Shown in pieces: positions 46,874 through 56,347 of a stretch of 64,000 nucleotides of DNA. Numbering within the stretch: the stretch's first letter is position 1; each line of letters starts with the position of its first letter. The stretch is from Acidaminobacter sp. JC074. GTDB taxonomy: Bacteria > Bacillota > Clostridia > Peptostreptococcales > Acidaminobacteraceae. Location: the NCBI RefSeq assembly GCF_022496765.1, contig NZ_VANV01000009.1, positions 124,034 to 188,033 of the forward strand. The letters run 5' to 3'. The position numbers were made by a program, and so were the translations under genes. The notes under the pieces are model-generated. The model was given only the letters and a program-made list of their open reading frames with translations, ran no database searches and was not told the origin of the DNA.

Positions 46874-47401
46874 TTACATAGTCTCAGCCTTGTCATAGAT
46901 GGCTTTAACCTCTTCTTTAGATACAAGCTTTTGAATCACATAGGCTATGATCATGATACCTATGATATCAACAACCAATCTTGTTATGGCAAATCTAGGT
47001 CCTAACGAAGTAATTTCAAACATAAACATGGGAATCTTAGTTGTTGACCATGCCCCTATAAATATAAGTACATTTGAAAACTTTGCCCCCTTTTTCATCA
47101 ACACAGCTGCTATAGGAAAGGCGCCATAAAGTGGACCTGCTGCAGCTGATCCCATTATAAAGGAAATTACCACACCTAATATACCTGAATGTTCTCCAAG
47201 AAATTTGATCATGGTTTCTTTAGGAATCCATACATCCAGTAGACCCAGTAAGATAAATACGGGTGGCAGTATCGATACCATCTCAAGAATTGAATTGCTT
47301 GTGATCTCAGCTGCCTTTTTTCCCAACTCATGATTGATCAAGTATAAAATAACCATTGAAATAGTCATAATAATAGGAAATCTATATTTCTTTAAAACCA
47401 T
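46874..47401 (-). CDS. Permease half, second gene (ArsP/DUF318-like)
   Basis: 175 aa, four or five membrane helices. The segment MGSAAAGPLYGAFPIAAVL resembles the repeat core of the ArsP/DUF318 permeases, which export methylated arsenic or other metalloids. Its partner upstream supplies the other half. Overlaps the first half by 10 bases. Confidence 0.7.
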   Translation of the reverse strand: MVLKKYRFPIIMTISMVILYLINHELGKKAAEITSNSILEMVSILPPVFILLGLLDVWIPKETMIKFLGEHSGILGVVISFIMGSAAAGPLYGAFPIAAVLMKKGAKFSNVLIFIGAWSTTKIPMFMFEITSLGPRFAITRLVVDIIGIMIIAYVIQKLVSKEEVKAIYDKAETM

Positions 47402-47871
47402 ACGCCACCTGCTACTTTCCCAATAAAAAATGCTACTACAAAAGATAATAGAAAGGCTAAGCCATTTCTAATAAGTGTTACCTTCTTGCCAAAATACTCA
47501 ATTTCCACTGGCATGGTCATAATCCCAACCATCATCAGTGTTGAAACGAAAACACCAATCTGCATGTAGCCTGCCCCATTATCCAATAGAACCTTGGCAG
47601 TAGGAAAGGCAACAAAGCCAGGTATTAAAGTAATTGCTCCAATGACACTTGCAAGTATTGTTCCTACAAAACCTGATTCAGCACCAATTAAGGTAGAAAT
47701 CACTTCTTCATCAAATACAGCCAACATGATACCAACCAGGCCGATAACACCTAAAAACTTGGGTAAAATATTCATAAATGATTTCCATGCCTTTTTAAGT
47801 GCCATTTTAGTTTTTTTCTTATCTTTGAAAAAAGATAGGAGTAAAAGCCCTAAGGCTATCAAGTACATCAT
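47392..47871 (-). CDS. Permease half, first gene (ArsP/DUF318-like)
   Basis: 160 aa, five membrane helices, with GLVGIMLAVF, then IPGFVAFPTAKVLLDNGAG. Together the two genes make about the length of an intact permease, so the transporter is split or dimeric. The start chosen overlaps the ArsR gene stop (ATGA) and follows GGAGGAG. Substrate unknown; the ArsR partner points to a metal or metalloid. Confidence 0.7.
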   Translation of the reverse strand: MMYLIALGLLLLSFFKDKKKTKMALKKAWKSFMNILPKFLGVIGLVGIMLAVFDEEVISTLIGAESGFVGTILASVIGAITLIPGFVAFPTAKVLLDNGAGYMQIGVFVSTLMMVGIMTMPVEIEYFGKKVTLIRNGLAFLLSFVVAFFIGKVAGGVWF

Positions 47872-48176
47872 TTTTCTCCTCCATGACAACATTTCTTATT
47901 CATTATTTCATCAGATGGTTCAATGGTTAGTAAAAGCGATATTTCTTCAATAACATCTTCTAAGGCTTCTTTATTTACATGGTAGTGCATGTAGTAACCT
48001 GACTTTTGCCCTGTTACCAAGCCACAGGCCTTTAAAATCTTCAAGTGTTGAGAAACAGCAGGCTCTGATATGCCAATCTTTGTCGATAGTGCTCTTACAC
48101 AATGCTTCTTCTCCAAAAGAAGACGTATGATCCAATACCTGTTTTCATCTCCCAGTGCCTTTAACTTATCTATCAT
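47868..48176 (-). CDS. ArsR-family regulator
   Basis: 102 aa winged helix with GISEPAVSQHLKILKACG and a KSGYYMHYHV wing. Cys residues near the N-terminus (KKHCVR) and in the tail (KKCCHGG) could bind a metal. Heads the permease operon; its strong promoter is followed by an AT-rich operator. Confidence 0.9.
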   Translation of the reverse strand: MIDKLKALGDENRYWIIRLLLEKKHCVRALSTKIGISEPAVSQHLKILKACGLVTGQKSGYYMHYHVNKEALEDVIEEISLLLTIEPSDEIMNKKCCHGGEK

Positions 48177-48186
48177 ATTTCCTCCG

Positions 48187-48250
48187 ATTAATTGATTAAC
48201 TAATTAATTAATTACTTAATTAGATTACATCCATAGCTTAAGAATGTCAA
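48187..48250 (-). promoter_or_regulatory. arsR promoter and operator
   Basis: TTGACA (48245-48250), a 17-bp spacer and TAATCT (48222-48227). The next 35 bases hold repeats of AATTA, including an inverted pair CTAATTAA/TTAATTAG, where ArsR may bind. The divergent ferredoxin gene may share it. Confidence 0.6.
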
Positions 48251-48309
48251 CACTTCCTTGCAAAAAAACATTTATTCAACTAATATAGTATTCATAGAAA
48301 GGAAGTATT

Positions 48310-48546
48310 ATGGCTAAAAACTGGTATCCAATCATTAATGAAGAAGACTGCATTGAATGTGGTAAGTGCATCGAAAGATGTAAAAAAGGCGTGTACGACA
48401 ATACAAAGACTGTCGCTACAGTTATCCAACCTGACAACTGCTCATTTAGATGTGAATGTTGTAGTGCTTTATGCCCTGTAGGTGCAATTTCATATTATTC
48501 AGAACCGACATTATTCAGTATTGTTAAAGGTTCATGTGGACATTAA
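48310..48546 (+). CDS. Two-cluster ferredoxin-like protein
   Basis: 78 aa. A first 4Fe-4S motif CIECGKCIERCK; the second part has CSFRCECCSALCP with extra Cys residues, so the second cluster is atypical. Ends in GSCGH. Divergent from ArsR and its permeases, so it may be metal- or redox-responsive. Function unclear. Confidence 0.75.
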   Translation: MAKNWYPIINEEDCIECGKCIERCKKGVYDNTKTVATVIQPDNCSFRCECCSALCPVGAISYYSEPTLFSIVKGSCGH

Positions 48547-48570
48547 AATGACGCCAAAAGGCGTCATTTT
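48545..48570. terminator. Bidirectional terminator
   Basis: AAAATGACGCC / GGCGTCATTTT stem with an AAAA loop between convergent ferredoxin and nitroreductase genes. Confidence 0.85.
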
Positions 48571-49344
48571 CTACATCCAGCTAATTTTTGCTTTATTTCT
48601 TGGTACCGTACGTTTATATTTAATATCTGGATAACCGACTGCAAGACAGGCAACAATCTTTTCCTTTCGACCAATAGATAACTTCCTTTTGATCTTTCTA
48701 CTAAAGTTGGCTACATAGGTAAAGAAACCTACATATAGTGAACCCAATCCATATGAATCAGCCATCAGTTCCATAGCCTTAGCAGCAAGACCTGCATCTA
48801 GATGATGCTCCGCGACAACAAGTATAACAACAGGTGCATCTTTAAATAAAAAACCTTGGCTAAAATCAAAGTCCTTAATATAATTGTTACCAAATACAGC
48901 AAGAAATTTCTGGAGCTTTTGAAAGATTGGCAAAACCATATTTTCATAGGACGTGATTTGATCTTTTAAAACAATGTATCTGACAGCTTGACTGTTCTTA
49001 GCAGTTGATGAATACCTGCCTGCCTCAATGATGTTCTTAACAATGTCATCGTCGACTGCTTGGTCTTTAAAATGCCTAATAGAACGAAGACCTTTTAACT
49101 TATGTAATAACTCTTCACTTGATAAGCTGATGTTACCATCTATTTCTTCTACTTCCGACATATCATAACCCTCTATAGATACAGCCTCAGTCGGACATAT
49201 GGCTACACAGTGGCCACACATGATGCAGTTCTCCTTTATAACAATGGCCCTATTGTTTTCAATCTTTATAGCAAGACTTGGACAATCCTTTACACAAAGG
49301 CCACAGCCTATGCACTTATCATCTATACATACTTTCTTATCCAT
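48571..49344 (-). CDS. Ferredoxin-nitroreductase fusion
   Basis: 257 aa. Residues 1-55: two 4Fe-4S motifs, CIGCGLCVKDCP and CIMCGHCVAICP. Residues about 85-257: FMN-binding nitroreductase domain with RSIRHFKDQAV and GRYSSTAKNSQAV. Electrons could pass from a ferredoxin to FMN. Expected to reduce nitro or flavin-like compounds; overlaps the ArsR-family gene before it. Confidence 0.88.
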   Translation of the reverse strand: MDKKVCIDDKCIGCGLCVKDCPSLAIKIENNRAIVIKENCIMCGHCVAICPTEAVSIEGYDMSEVEEIDGNISLSSEELLHKLKGLRSIRHFKDQAVDDDIVKNIIEAGRYSSTAKNSQAVRYIVLKDQITSYENMVLPIFQKLQKFLAVFGNNYIKDFDFSQGFLFKDAPVVILVVAEHHLDAGLAAKAMELMADSYGLGSLYVGFFTYVANFSRKIKRKLSIGRKEKIVACLAVGYPDIKYKRTVPRNKAKISWM

Positions 49345-49684
49345 TAACGCTTCCCTTCTTATAATCCGTTAACAACTTCATATGATAAACCAAATCATAC
49401 AAGTCATGAATCTTATCATCTAGATCCATGGCATAGAAGTTTTTAGTCCCTTCTTTTCTTATGGTGACCACACCTGCTTCTTTTAAAATCTTTAAATGAT
49501 GTGAAACAGCTGGTCTTGATAAATGGGTTCTTTGAGTGATTTCTCCGACTCTCATACCTGTTGTACATGTTGTTTCAAATAAAGCAAGTATAATGGACTG
49601 CCTCGTCGTATCACCTACAGCTCTAAGCAGGTCTTGATTCTTCTTAAAATCTTCTTTTAGCTCTTCTAGCTTTTGATCAATCAT
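49337..49684 (-). CDS. ArsR-family regulator of the nitroreductase gene
   Basis: 115 aa winged helix with THLSRPAVSHHLKILKEAG; the wing is RKEGTKNFYAMD. A Cys-containing TTCTTGMRV might be a sensing site. Overlaps the nitroreductase start by 8 bases, so the pair is coexpressed. Confidence 0.88.
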   Translation of the reverse strand: MIDQKLEELKEDFKKNQDLLRAVGDTTRQSIILALFETTCTTGMRVGEITQRTHLSRPAVSHHLKILKEAGVVTIRKEGTKNFYAMDLDDKIHDLYDLVYHMKLLTDYKKGSVNG

Positions 49685-49802
49685 AAACTACCTTTCGTTC
49701 AAATTTTTAAACCATTGCTTGTATCATACCACACATTCAAATAAAAGAAACATTGGGAAAGAAATTCAAGACCATTAGAATCAAATAAGCTAGTGGAGGT
49801 AA

Positions 49803-51149
49803 TTATTCTGTCGGAATATCCGTTAATACTTGAAGGTTTAATACTTTTATCAGTTTGTTGATTCCATATTCAATAGAATTCACATGTAAATTTGAAACAT
49901 TGATAGGTAAGTATTCTTTTATAACATCAGTCTCATTAAAATAAAACTTACTAATATCGGCAACTTTAATACTTGCTTTTTCTAGCTTCTTTCTTGAATA
50001 ACCTTTTGATAATATTAAACAAGTTTGTACAATTGATGATCCAGTCGTGGAGTAAGTTCCTCTTATCATATGAGTTTGAAGGCTTTTTCGCATCTTAATT
50101 GATCTGTTGGTATAAAGTTGTCTCATCTTCATCAAATGTCTCTCATACATTCTATTATTGATGTATATACATAAAGTGGCTTGAGCTAAAAGAGAAGTAC
50201 CCATATCACTATAATATTTCTTTTCTTCAAAATCTCGAGTTAGTCGGCTAGGTAATACTGCAAAGCCTACTCTCAAACCTGGAAATATTATTTTTGAAAA
50301 ACTACGTAAATAAATGACATGAGTTTTATTAAAGTCATAGGTGATTAAAGGATCATTTGATTTATCCACTATATAATCTGCCATATAATCATCTTCAACA
50401 ATATATACATCATACTTATAGGCTAATTCAATAATCTTTCTTTTGTCAGAAGAAGTTATACTTGTTCCAAACACATTATGCACTCTTGGCATCATATAAA
50501 AAAACTTAATCTTGTATGTTGCAAACATACTTTCAAGTTCTTCTAAATCTATACCCTTTGCATCTCTATTTATGGTCATTACTTGTGCACCATTTAATTT
50601 TAAATATTCAATATAACGATGATAAGTCGGTTGTTCAATCAAAATAGTTGATCTATTATTAGGTAGATCCATCTCTGATAAAATGGATAGTCCTTGCTGT
50701 ATACCAGTTGTAATAACAATATTTTTTTCATCTGTAAATATAAAATCTTCAGTAACCAGCTTCATTACAGCCCTTTTCAATGGCAAATAACCTTGAGGTT
50801 CACTGTATTCAAATAAAGAACTTCTATGTTGTTCAATAGCTTGATTGACACACTGTTGATAATCTTTATAGGGAAATAACTTCTGATCGGGTGATGTTGT
50901 TTGAAAATCAATTAGGGCTACTTCATTATAAACATCTTCTTTAGTGTTTGATAAGTAAAACCCACTTTGAGGAATAGAATATAAAATACCTTTGCTCTTT
51001 AAATAATTTAGAGCTTTTAAAGCTGTTGTTTGATGACACTGATACCTGTCACAGATCTCACGAACCGATGAAAGACGGTCTCCTTCTTTTATGTTTAACC
51101 TTATTATACTTTCTTCTAACTCTTGGGCAATCTCTAAATATCTATACAT
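49803..51149 (-). CDS. MocR-type regulator (GntR HTH plus aminotransferase fold)
   Basis: 448 aa. Residues 1-75: GntR winged helix (SSVREICDRYQCHQTTALKAL). Residues about 90-448: fold type I aminotransferase domain with YLRSFSKIIFPGLRVGFA, whose Lys would bind PLP. Divergent from an EamA transporter, so the pair may handle an amino acid or vitamer efflux. Confidence 0.88.
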   Translation of the reverse strand: MYRYLEIAQELEESIIRLNIKEGDRLSSVREICDRYQCHQTTALKALNYLKSKGILYSIPQSGFYLSNTKEDVYNEVALIDFQTTSPDQKLFPYKDYQQCVNQAIEQHRSSLFEYSEPQGYLPLKRAVMKLVTEDFIFTDEKNIVITTGIQQGLSILSEMDLPNNRSTILIEQPTYHRYIEYLKLNGAQVMTINRDAKGIDLEELESMFATYKIKFFYMMPRVHNVFGTSITSSDKRKIIELAYKYDVYIVEDDYMADYIVDKSNDPLITYDFNKTHVIYLRSFSKIIFPGLRVGFAVLPSRLTRDFEEKKYYSDMGTSLLAQATLCIYINNRMYERHLMKMRQLYTNRSIKMRKSLQTHMIRGTYSTTGSSIVQTCLILSKGYSRKKLEKASIKVADISKFYFNETDVIKEYLPINVSNLHVNSIEYGINKLIKVLNLQVLTDIPTE

Positions 51150-51162
51150 ATAATCTCCGAAT

Positions 51163-51174
51163 TGTAGCGCTACA
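51163..51174. promoter_or_regulatory. 12-bp palindrome between mocR-like and eamA-like genes
   Basis: TGTAGCGCTACA is a perfect dyad in the divergent intergenic region. Probable binding site of the MocR regulator. Confidence 0.55.
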
Positions 51175-51242
51175 GTTTATTTTTGTTTCATTGTATCATA
51201 CCTCACCTTATGGTTCAATTAAGCTACAAGAAGGAGGTTCAC

Positions 51243-52175
51243 ATGAACATAAATAAAGCTCATATTGCCGCATTTGGCTATTCAATTTTTGTAGGTATAT
51301 CTTTTTTAATAACGAAACTTATGATACCACACGATTCTCCGAGCATCATACTTGCTCATCGTTTCACCATCGCATTTGTCGTCTATCTTGCATACTTTTA
51401 TTTGACTAAGACAGGTATTCAAATAACACGAAAGAAAATGCTTTCCATACTCCCCCTAGCACCATTTTATCCATTGATGTTCTTTATCTTACAAGCTTTC
51501 GGTTTAAAATATGCAAGCTCTTCTGAGGCAGGTATTATATTTGCAACCATTCCAATTATTACAATGCTTCTAATATCACTGATTGGTAAGCGACCATCAC
51601 TTGTACAAAGTTTGAGTATCCTCTTATCTGTATCGGGTGTACTCATAGGTTTCATCGGTAATTTTGATACTCTCAACTTCTCAAGTAACTCACTAGGCAT
51701 ATTGCTTTTGTTTATGTCTGCATTAAGTTTTTCAATATATACAATCCTTGTGAAAAAAGCAGTGACAATCGTCAGCATACACGAACTAACCTTTGTAAAC
51801 ATTACCATCGGTTTTATAGGTTTTAACATCATAGCACTGATTGAATCAAATGATATGATGATATTTTTTATAGAATATCTACAAGCATTTAAATCCGTGA
51901 CCTATGCAGTTTGTATCCTCTATTCAGGTGTAATCGCAATGATTGGAACTTCACTCTTTTCAAATTATGCGTTAAAGCATCTGTCTCCTTCAAAGTTCAG
52001 TGTTTATACCAATTTATCTACATTAATCAGCATTGTTTCTGGAGCGGTATTTCTATCTGAACCACTCTATATCAACCACTATATTGGCAGTGCATTTATA
52101 TTAATTGGCGTTATTAGTAGCAATTTCTCGAACATAATTGAAAAGAAAACACCTCTCCTACTAAAAAGATCCTGA
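51243..52175 (+). CDS. EamA (DMT superfamily) transporter
   Basis: About 310 aa, ten membrane helices in two repeats, typical of EamA drug/metabolite exporters (YASSSEAGIIFATIPII; YALKHLSPSKFSVYTNL). ATG at 51243 follows GGAGG; the longer frame is not supported. Probably controlled by the divergent MocR. Confidence 0.87.
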   Translation: MNINKAHIAAFGYSIFVGISFLITKLMIPHDSPSIILAHRFTIAFVVYLAYFYLTKTGIQITRKKMLSILPLAPFYPLMFFILQAFGLKYASSSEAGIIFATIPIITMLLISLIGKRPSLVQSLSILLSVSGVLIGFIGNFDTLNFSSNSLGILLLFMSALSFSIYTILVKKAVTIVSIHELTFVNITIGFIGFNIIALIESNDMMIFFIEYLQAFKSVTYAVCILYSGVIAMIGTSLFSNYALKHLSPSKFSVYTNLSTLISIVSGAVFLSEPLYINHYIGSAFILIGVISSNFSNIIEKKTPLLLKRS

Positions 52176-52189
52176 ACAATGTCAGGATC
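52168..52189 (+). terminator. Hairpin after the EamA gene
   Basis: GATCCTGA / TCAGGATC stem (8 bp) followed by ATTTAG. The U tract is poor, so termination may be partial. Confidence 0.55.
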
Positions 52190-52214
52190 ATTTAGTATTA
52201 ACAAGGACTCAAAC

Positions 52215-53075
52215 CTAGTCATATATTTTCTTAGAGATTTCTAAACCAGTCTTACTTACAGCTATACCTCCAAGGGCAGTTTCTCTAAGGGTTCTAGGTA
52301 GAGATTTACCTACCTTATACATGGCCTGTACCACTTCGTCAAAAGGTACAATAGAATTCACGCCAGCAAGAGACATATCTGCTGAAATCATAGCATTAAC
52401 AACGCCTGATGCATTTCTCTTAGCACATGGTGCTTCTACCAAACCAGCAATGGGATCACAAACCAGTCCCATAACATTTTTGAGTGAAATGGCTGCTGCA
52501 TTAAATACTTGTTCAATGCTGCCTGATCTAAAGTAAACCAGCATACCACTTGCCATGGCTGCTGCAGAACCACACTCGGCCTGACAACCGCCTTCTGCAC
52601 CTGAAACAGTTGCATTTGATGTAATGAGTTCACCAATTAAGGATGCAACCAGTAAACCGTCCATCATTTCATTTGTACTAAGGCCTAGCTGCTCTTTGGC
52701 TGTAAATAGTGCTGCTGGAATGATACCACAAGAACCTGCTGTAGGGGCTGCACAAATTCTACCCATGCTGGCATTGACTTCAGATGCAGACAAGGCCTTA
52801 CTCATGGCCATCATAACCCATTTGCCAGAATAGGAAGCCATACAGTCCGATACCTTCTTGGCATCGCCACCTATGATGTGACCTCTATAGTTTTCAGGAT
52901 CTTCTATGGCATGGCGTGTAGACTTTTCCATTACCGACAGGACCTTATAGAGTTCTTCATACACACTGATGCTGTCCTTTTCAAAATACTCATATTCTTT
53001 TTTAAGGATGGTCTGAACAATGCCTTCTTGGTTGGCTAGTTTTATAAAGTCTTCAGCATTCTTATACATCTCCAA
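52215..53075 (-). CDS. sdaAA: L-serine dehydratase alpha subunit
   Basis: Fe-S enzyme that turns L-serine into pyruvate and ammonia. Cys residues for the 4Fe-4S cluster are in CAAPTAGSCGIIPA and AEGGCQAECGSAAAMA, with a further Cys in LVCDPIAGLVEAPC. 286 aa is normal. Overlaps the beta-subunit gene by 14 bases. Confidence 0.95.
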   Translation of the reverse strand: MEMYKNAEDFIKLANQEGIVQTILKKEYEYFEKDSISVYEELYKVLSVMEKSTRHAIEDPENYRGHIIGGDAKKVSDCMASYSGKWVMMAMSKALSASEVNASMGRICAAPTAGSCGIIPAALFTAKEQLGLSTNEMMDGLLVASLIGELITSNATVSGAEGGCQAECGSAAAMASGMLVYFRSGSIEQVFNAAAISLKNVMGLVCDPIAGLVEAPCAKRNASGVVNAMISADMSLAGVNSIVPFDEVVQAMYKVGKSLPRTLRETALGGIAVSKTGLEISKKIYD

Positions 53076-53748
53076 CTCCTTTATCTACTTCAATGTATTT
53101 AACACTCTCTACATGAGGTATATTTTCAATCAGTTCTAAAACACCCTCATTTAATGGATCGTCTAACTCTATAATAATAGAAGCTTCTTTATTTTTAGAC
53201 GTACGACTGACTTCCATGGTTGCAATGTTGATGTTTCTAGTTGCAAAAATAGTGGTCAAAACACTAAGGACACCTTTTTTATCCTGGTGTCTAATAATCA
53301 CCGTCGGCAAATCACCTTTAAAGGAAACCACAAAATCGTTGATTCTTTTAATAACAATTTCACCGCCTCCTAAAGAAGAACCATAGATCTTGTTGATAGA
53401 TCCATTGTCATTATAAAATATCATACCAACACTGTTTTCATGCATGCCTTCAAGTTCTGTTTCCATAAATGACACTTCAATATTTCTAGCTTTTGCATGT
53501 TCATAGGCATCTCTTAGTCTTACATCATAGGGTTCAAAGCCTAAAATACCGCCAATAAGGGCCTTGTCTGTACCATGGCCTTTATAGGTAGAAGCAAATG
53601 AGCCATGTAATAAAAACTCAACTTTTGAAAAGGTCTTATGATTTATGTATTTTGCGACAAGTCCAAGCTTTGCTGCACCTGCAGTATGGGAACTTGATGG
53701 ACCGATCATAATAGGTCCCAATATATCAGAAAAAGAATATTGACTCAT
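53062..53748 (-). CDS. sdaAB: L-serine dehydratase beta subunit
   Basis: 228 aa. SFSDILGPIMIGPSSSHTAGAAK is the family N-terminal signature; the C-terminal about 75 residues form an ACT domain (GVLSVLTTIFATRNINIATME). ATG at 53748 follows AAAGGAG. Operon with sdaAA. Confidence 0.95.
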   Translation of the reverse strand: MSQYSFSDILGPIMIGPSSSHTAGAAKLGLVAKYINHKTFSKVEFLLHGSFASTYKGHGTDKALIGGILGFEPYDVRLRDAYEHAKARNIEVSFMETELEGMHENSVGMIFYNDNGSINKIYGSSLGGGEIVIKRINDFVVSFKGDLPTVIIRHQDKKGVLSVLTTIFATRNINIATMEVSRTSKNKEASIIIELDDPLNEGVLELIENIPHVESVKYIEVDKGVGDV

Positions 53749-53810
53749 ATTACACTCCTTTATTTCTTTATTTAATATTAAAAGTAACACAGAAAGTGTT
53801 TATTAGCAAC

Positions 53811-53844
53811 AAAAAAAGAAGCCACATAACATAAGTTATGTGAC
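53811..53844 (-). terminator. Terminator of the OFA transporter gene
   Basis: GTCACATAAC / GTTATGTGGC stem with a U-rich run on the minus strand. Confidence 0.85.
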
Positions 53845-53864
53845 CTCCAAGCTTATTATAAATA

Positions 53865-55055
53865 TTAGGCAGCTTTCTTAACACTTTGTTCTGCTGCTCT
53901 TTCTTTTATCATGAATGAAATACCTAGACCAATTGCTGCCGCAATTGCAGAAATAATGAATGTTGTTGTGTAAGATCCAGCAAGTCTCTTGATAAAGATA
54001 CCTGTTAGAGCTGCCAAACCATAAGCTTGATAGATAACCCCGTAGTTTGAACCGTATCTAAATGAACCGAACTCTTGGTTTGTAAATGTTGGGAAGAGTG
54101 CTAAGAAACCACCATAACCCACTGCAACACCAGCTGCTCCTAAATAGAAGATAACTGTTGAACCTGAGATAAAGCTCAGTGATAACAATGAAGCGATTGT
54201 AATAACAAATACAACCTTTAACATATTTAAAGTACCAAATTTATCAGAAAGTGTACCTGATACAAGTCTACTTGATGCATTGGCAATTGCTAATAAAGAA
54301 ATAACGCCACCAGCTACAGAAGCTTCTAAACCAGCTACTTCAATACCGATATTCTTAGCTGCACCAAGAACCAGTAAGCCTGGAATTACAGCCAACCAGT
54401 ACATTAACCAAGTTAACTTGAACTTCTTAGTTTTAACCATCTCAGCTGTTGTATAATCACCTTCACCACGTGTAGCAGAAGCCTTAACAAAGCCAGCAGG
54501 GTTGTTTGTAAGTAAACCACCTACAATAATTAAAGCCATTGAGATGATACCTAATGTCATAAATGTTTCTGAAACTGTGTTTGTCAGTAATGATCTTGAT
54601 AAAATCTCCTTGAAGATGATTGATCCACCACCGAATACACCTACAGATAAACCTGTAATCATACCCTTGTATTTAGGGAACCACTTGATTAATGTTGATA
54701 ATGGACATACATAAACAAAACCAACACCAGCACCTGTGATCACACCATATGTGATAAACAATAGACCAGGCGATCTAACAAATGATGATAAAATCAAACC
54801 ACCACCATATAAAACACCACCAATAAGAAGTGCCATTCTAGGACCTTTCTTATCTACTATACGGCCAGACAACAATGTAGAAAATGCAAATACAAATTGT
54901 GCAAGTGCATATGGGAAGAAAGTTGCGTCACTGCTCCACCCGTACTCTGTTTGTAATGCCGTACCAAAAATACTCCATGCGTATAAACCTGCGATTGTTA
55001 CTTGAGCTAATAATGCCCCAATTAGTACAAGATACTTATTTTTAATCGTATACAT
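53865..55055 (-). CDS. OFA-family MFS transporter
   Basis: 396 aa with 12 membrane helices. IFGTALQTEYGWSSDATFFPYALAQF, GRIVDKKGPRMALLIGG and GAGVGFVYVCPLS belong to the oxalate/formate-antiporter group. The group moves small carboxylates; the substrate here is not proven. Controlled by a MerR-type promoter. Confidence 0.88.
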   Translation of the reverse strand: MYTIKNKYLVLIGALLAQVTIAGLYAWSIFGTALQTEYGWSSDATFFPYALAQFVFAFSTLLSGRIVDKKGPRMALLIGGVLYGGGLILSSFVRSPGLLFITYGVITGAGVGFVYVCPLSTLIKWFPKYKGMITGLSVGVFGGGSIIFKEILSRSLLTNTVSETFMTLGIISMALIIVGGLLTNNPAGFVKASATRGEGDYTTAEMVKTKKFKLTWLMYWLAVIPGLLVLGAAKNIGIEVAGLEASVAGGVISLLAIANASSRLVSGTLSDKFGTLNMLKVVFVITIASLLSLSFISGSTVIFYLGAAGVAVGYGGFLALFPTFTNQEFGSFRYGSNYGVIYQAYGLAALTGIFIKRLAGSYTTTFIISAIAAAIGLGISFMIKERAAEQSVKKAA

Positions 55056-55094
55056 TTTTACCCCTCTCTCTTACAAATAATTGCTGATAAGAAG

Positions 55095-55125
55095 ACTATA
55101 AACATTGGAGTAGGTCCAATGTCAA
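55095..55125 (-). promoter_or_regulatory. MerR-type promoter of the OFA transporter
   Basis: On the minus strand TTGACA and TATAGT are separated by 19 bp, two more than optimal, with the perfect 8-5-8 dyad ACATTGGA-TCCAATGT (55102-55122) in the spacer. This is the standard architecture of promoters activated by MerR proteins through DNA distortion. Confidence 0.9.
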
Positions 55126-55183
55126 GATATTTTTTCAATTTTCTAATAATTATGCTAAAATAGGTTGTAGAAAGCGAGTAATT

Positions 55184-56002
55184 ATGAAGAATAGATTTAG
55201 AATAGGTGAGCTTGCAAAAATCTTTAATATAAGCACAGACACCTTAAGACATTACGATAAGATTGGTTTATTAACGCCAGAACAAGACGATCAAAACCAA
55301 TACAGGTATTACGATATAACAAGCATGTTTAAGCTCAGTAGAATCTTATTTATTAAGAATTTAGATATTTCTCTCAGTGAAATTGAAGATTACATGAACA
55401 ATAAAAATGCTGATAGGCTTCTCAACATGCTTAAGAAAAAAGATGAGGAGTTGGAGTTTAAGATCCAACAACTGCAAAATCTTAAAAATAAAATCAACTC
55501 AAAACTAGAACTTTTTGAACAATCCAAAACAAAGCTGGATTCCATATACATTCAAACCATCGAAGACCGCCATGGTGTTTTTATTAAAACAACAGGCTTA
55601 GAAGATGAAACAGAAATCATTGAAATCTTTAAAAATACTGGTCATTATTTAAAGTCATCTTCCTGGTTGGTAGAAGGGGAAGTTCATACCTCTTTGCCAA
55701 AAGAAGATATGGAAATCGGCATCTTTAATCAGTTCAGATACTTTGTCGAAGTCAATCCACTTGATCTAGACATCAAAGACCATATTGTCTGCCTACCCAA
55801 AAAAGACTATGCTTGTATGACCGTTATTGGTCCTTATGAAGATCTGGTAAAACACTACCGAACCTTGGTGGACTGGATCAATGAGAATGGCTATTTGATT
55901 GACGGTGATTCTATCGAAAACAACATCGTAGACAACGATTACTCAGAATCTGCAGAAGAGTTTATTACAGAGCTTCAGATACCTGTTAGAAAAATAGATT
56001 AA
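55184..56002 (+). CDS. MerR-family regulator with effector-binding domain
   Basis: 272 aa. MerR HTH at 1-70 (RIGELAKIFNISTDTLRHYDKIGLL), coiled coil about 85-120, C-terminal GyrI-like ligand domain. Faces the OFA transporter across the 19-bp-spacer promoter, so it is almost surely its activator. The effector is unknown. Confidence 0.9.
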   Translation: MKNRFRIGELAKIFNISTDTLRHYDKIGLLTPEQDDQNQYRYYDITSMFKLSRILFIKNLDISLSEIEDYMNNKNADRLLNMLKKKDEELEFKIQQLQNLKNKINSKLELFEQSKTKLDSIYIQTIEDRHGVFIKTTGLEDETEIIEIFKNTGHYLKSSSWLVEGEVHTSLPKEDMEIGIFNQFRYFVEVNPLDLDIKDHIVCLPKKDYACMTVIGPYEDLVKHYRTLVDWINENGYLIDGDSIENNIVDNDYSESAEEFITELQIPVRKID

Positions 56003-56011
56003 GGAGTTAAA

Positions 56012-56335
56012 GTGACACAAGAGTTTAAAATAACATGCCCCATGGAATACACTATGAACACCATAGCCGGCAAATGGAAACTGGTGATTTTATGGCATAT
56101 TTATGACAATGAAGTTATTCGTTTTAATGAACTGATGAGGTCTGTTAACGGCATCACCCATAAGATGCTGTCTAACCAGTTAAAAGAACTTGTTAATGAT
56201 GATATCATTCATAAAGAAATCTATAAAGAGGTACCTCCAAAGGTTGAATACTCTTTAACGGAAAAAGGTAAAACCCTGATTCCTATTATGGATCTTTTGT
56301 TTGACTGGGGTAAAAAAAATAGACCTATTATATAG
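56012..56335 (+). CDS. HxlR-family regulator
   Basis: 107 aa winged helix: CPMEYTMNTIAGKWKLVILWHI and NGITHKMLSNQLKELV are diagnostic. GTG start after AAGGAG, 9 bases after the MerR gene. Single Cys near the N-terminus as in redox or formaldehyde-responsive members. Confidence 0.88.
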   Translation: MTQEFKITCPMEYTMNTIAGKWKLVILWHIYDNEVIRFNELMRSVNGITHKMLSNQLKELVNDDIIHKEIYKEVPPKVEYSLTEKGKTLIPIMDLLFDWGKKNRPII

Positions 56336-56347
56336 GCCTGAATAGAA

